Below are positions 13,946 through 14,203 of a stretch of DNA of 14,203 nucleotides, one piece after another (position 1 is the first letter of the stretch; the number at the start of each line of letters is the position of its first letter). A program made the translations under genes and the position numbers. Under the pieces are notes generated by a model that made no database searches, was not told where the DNA came from, and worked only from the letters and a program-made list of their open reading frames with translations. The DNA is from JALOAP01 sp964632355 (GTDB lineage Bacteria; Chloroflexota; Dehalococcoidia; Tepidiformales; Tepidiformaceae): NCBI GenBank assembly GCA_964632355.1, contig CAZWBW010000076.1, positions 1-14,203 on the forward strand. Reading direction: 5' to 3'.

Positions 13946-13999
13946 GGCCGTCGGCGGTCGGCCTTCGGCGGCTGTTGGCTGTTGGCTATTGGCTGTTGG
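13946..13999. repeat. Degenerate heptanucleotide repeat after the cyclase gene
   Basis: Starts on the base after the cyclase stop codon. Units are GGCCGTC, GGCGGTC, GGCCTTC, a broken GGC, then GGCTGTT, GGCTGTT, GGCTATT, GGCTGTT, GG. Its 13971-13994 segment is the exact reverse complement of 147-170 beyond ridA. Relative to the preceding gene, the orientation is the same in both places. Confidence 0.85.
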
Positions 14000-14203
14000 T
14001 CTCCTTCCGCACGTCCCACCAGTCCCGCGAACGTGAGGGAGCGTCCGGGCGCAGTCTAATCGTTGGCGGCCGCGGGCAACGCGCTCGCCCCTCGCGCCTC
14101 CGAGAGCCGGAAACGGGGAACCTCTCCGATGGCTGCGGCTTGCTTCGCGCGCCGCGGTGGGGCATGCGAACGGTCTCGCCGTTGACGTTGCGTGGTTCGC
14201 TTC
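14000..14203. other. Window edge without a supported gene
   Basis: Nothing recognisable. A minus-strand frame is open from the edge to a TAG at 14056-14058 (48 codons, ending SEARGASALPAAAND), which could be the C-terminus of a gene lying beyond the window. Its third-position GC is lower than in the neighbouring genes and no domain is visible, so it is not called. Confidence 0.4.

Noticed and set aside
43..14050. A 10-bp inverted match (GCCCGGACGC at 43-52, GCGTCCGGGC at 14041-14050) outside the heptad repeats, hinting at a mobile-element end
   Set aside because: It is too short, and there is no transposase or target duplication. The window lies between unrelated housekeeping genes.
14056..14203. 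Open minus-strand frame running off the right edge
   Set aside because: It could be the end of a neighbouring gene, but 48 codons with lower third-position GC and no motif are not enough to call it.

Overview
The window is GC-rich chromosomal DNA with a conserved bacterial core gene set. It has many GTG starts, genes joined by 1-4 nt overlaps, a short YidC without the large periplasmic domain of proteobacteria, and probable lipoproteins. Together with the heptanucleotide repeats these fit a Chloroflexota (Dehalococcoidia/Tepidiforma-like) genome. That assignment is inference from gene content and style, not a search result.

Layout. A long minus-strand run covers about 10117-170. In transcription order it is: a Slt-type lytic transglycosylase lipoprotein (slt), then rpmH, rnpA, yidD, a 707-bp gene-free stretch, a PQQ/WD-like beta-propeller lipoprotein, yidC, jag/khpB, a PfkB-family sugar kinase, parA, parB and a RidA-family protein. 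On the plus strand, diverging from slt, are alr (alanine racemase), obgE and a cyclase-family metal hydrolase. Most minus-strand junctions are tight (4-nt overlap lipoprotein/yidC, 47-nt overlap yidC/jag, 18 nt jag/kinase, 1-nt overlap kinase/parA, 4-nt overlap parB/ridA), which suggests co-translation.

How the genes work together. rpmH-rnpA-yidD-yidC-jag is the classical origin-proximal block (ribosomal protein, RNase P, membrane-protein insertion, RNA-binding KhpB). parA-parB supply chromosome partitioning. The gene-free stretch holds six parS-type palindromes within about 320 bp, spaced close to whole helical turns. The window therefore carries a complete parABS system with its nucleation centre inside the yidD-yidC interval. 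No dnaA and no DnaA boxes were seen. slt and alr serve the cell wall; obgE is a ribosome-associated GTPase.

Points of special interest: the clustered and phased parS sites; a kinase whose only plausible start is an ACG behind a perfect Shine-Dalgarno; degenerate heptanucleotide repeats directly after the stop codons of the two outermost genes, in the same orientation relative to each; and a symmetric repeat block between alr and obgE. I found no CRISPR array, transposase, tRNA or rRNA.
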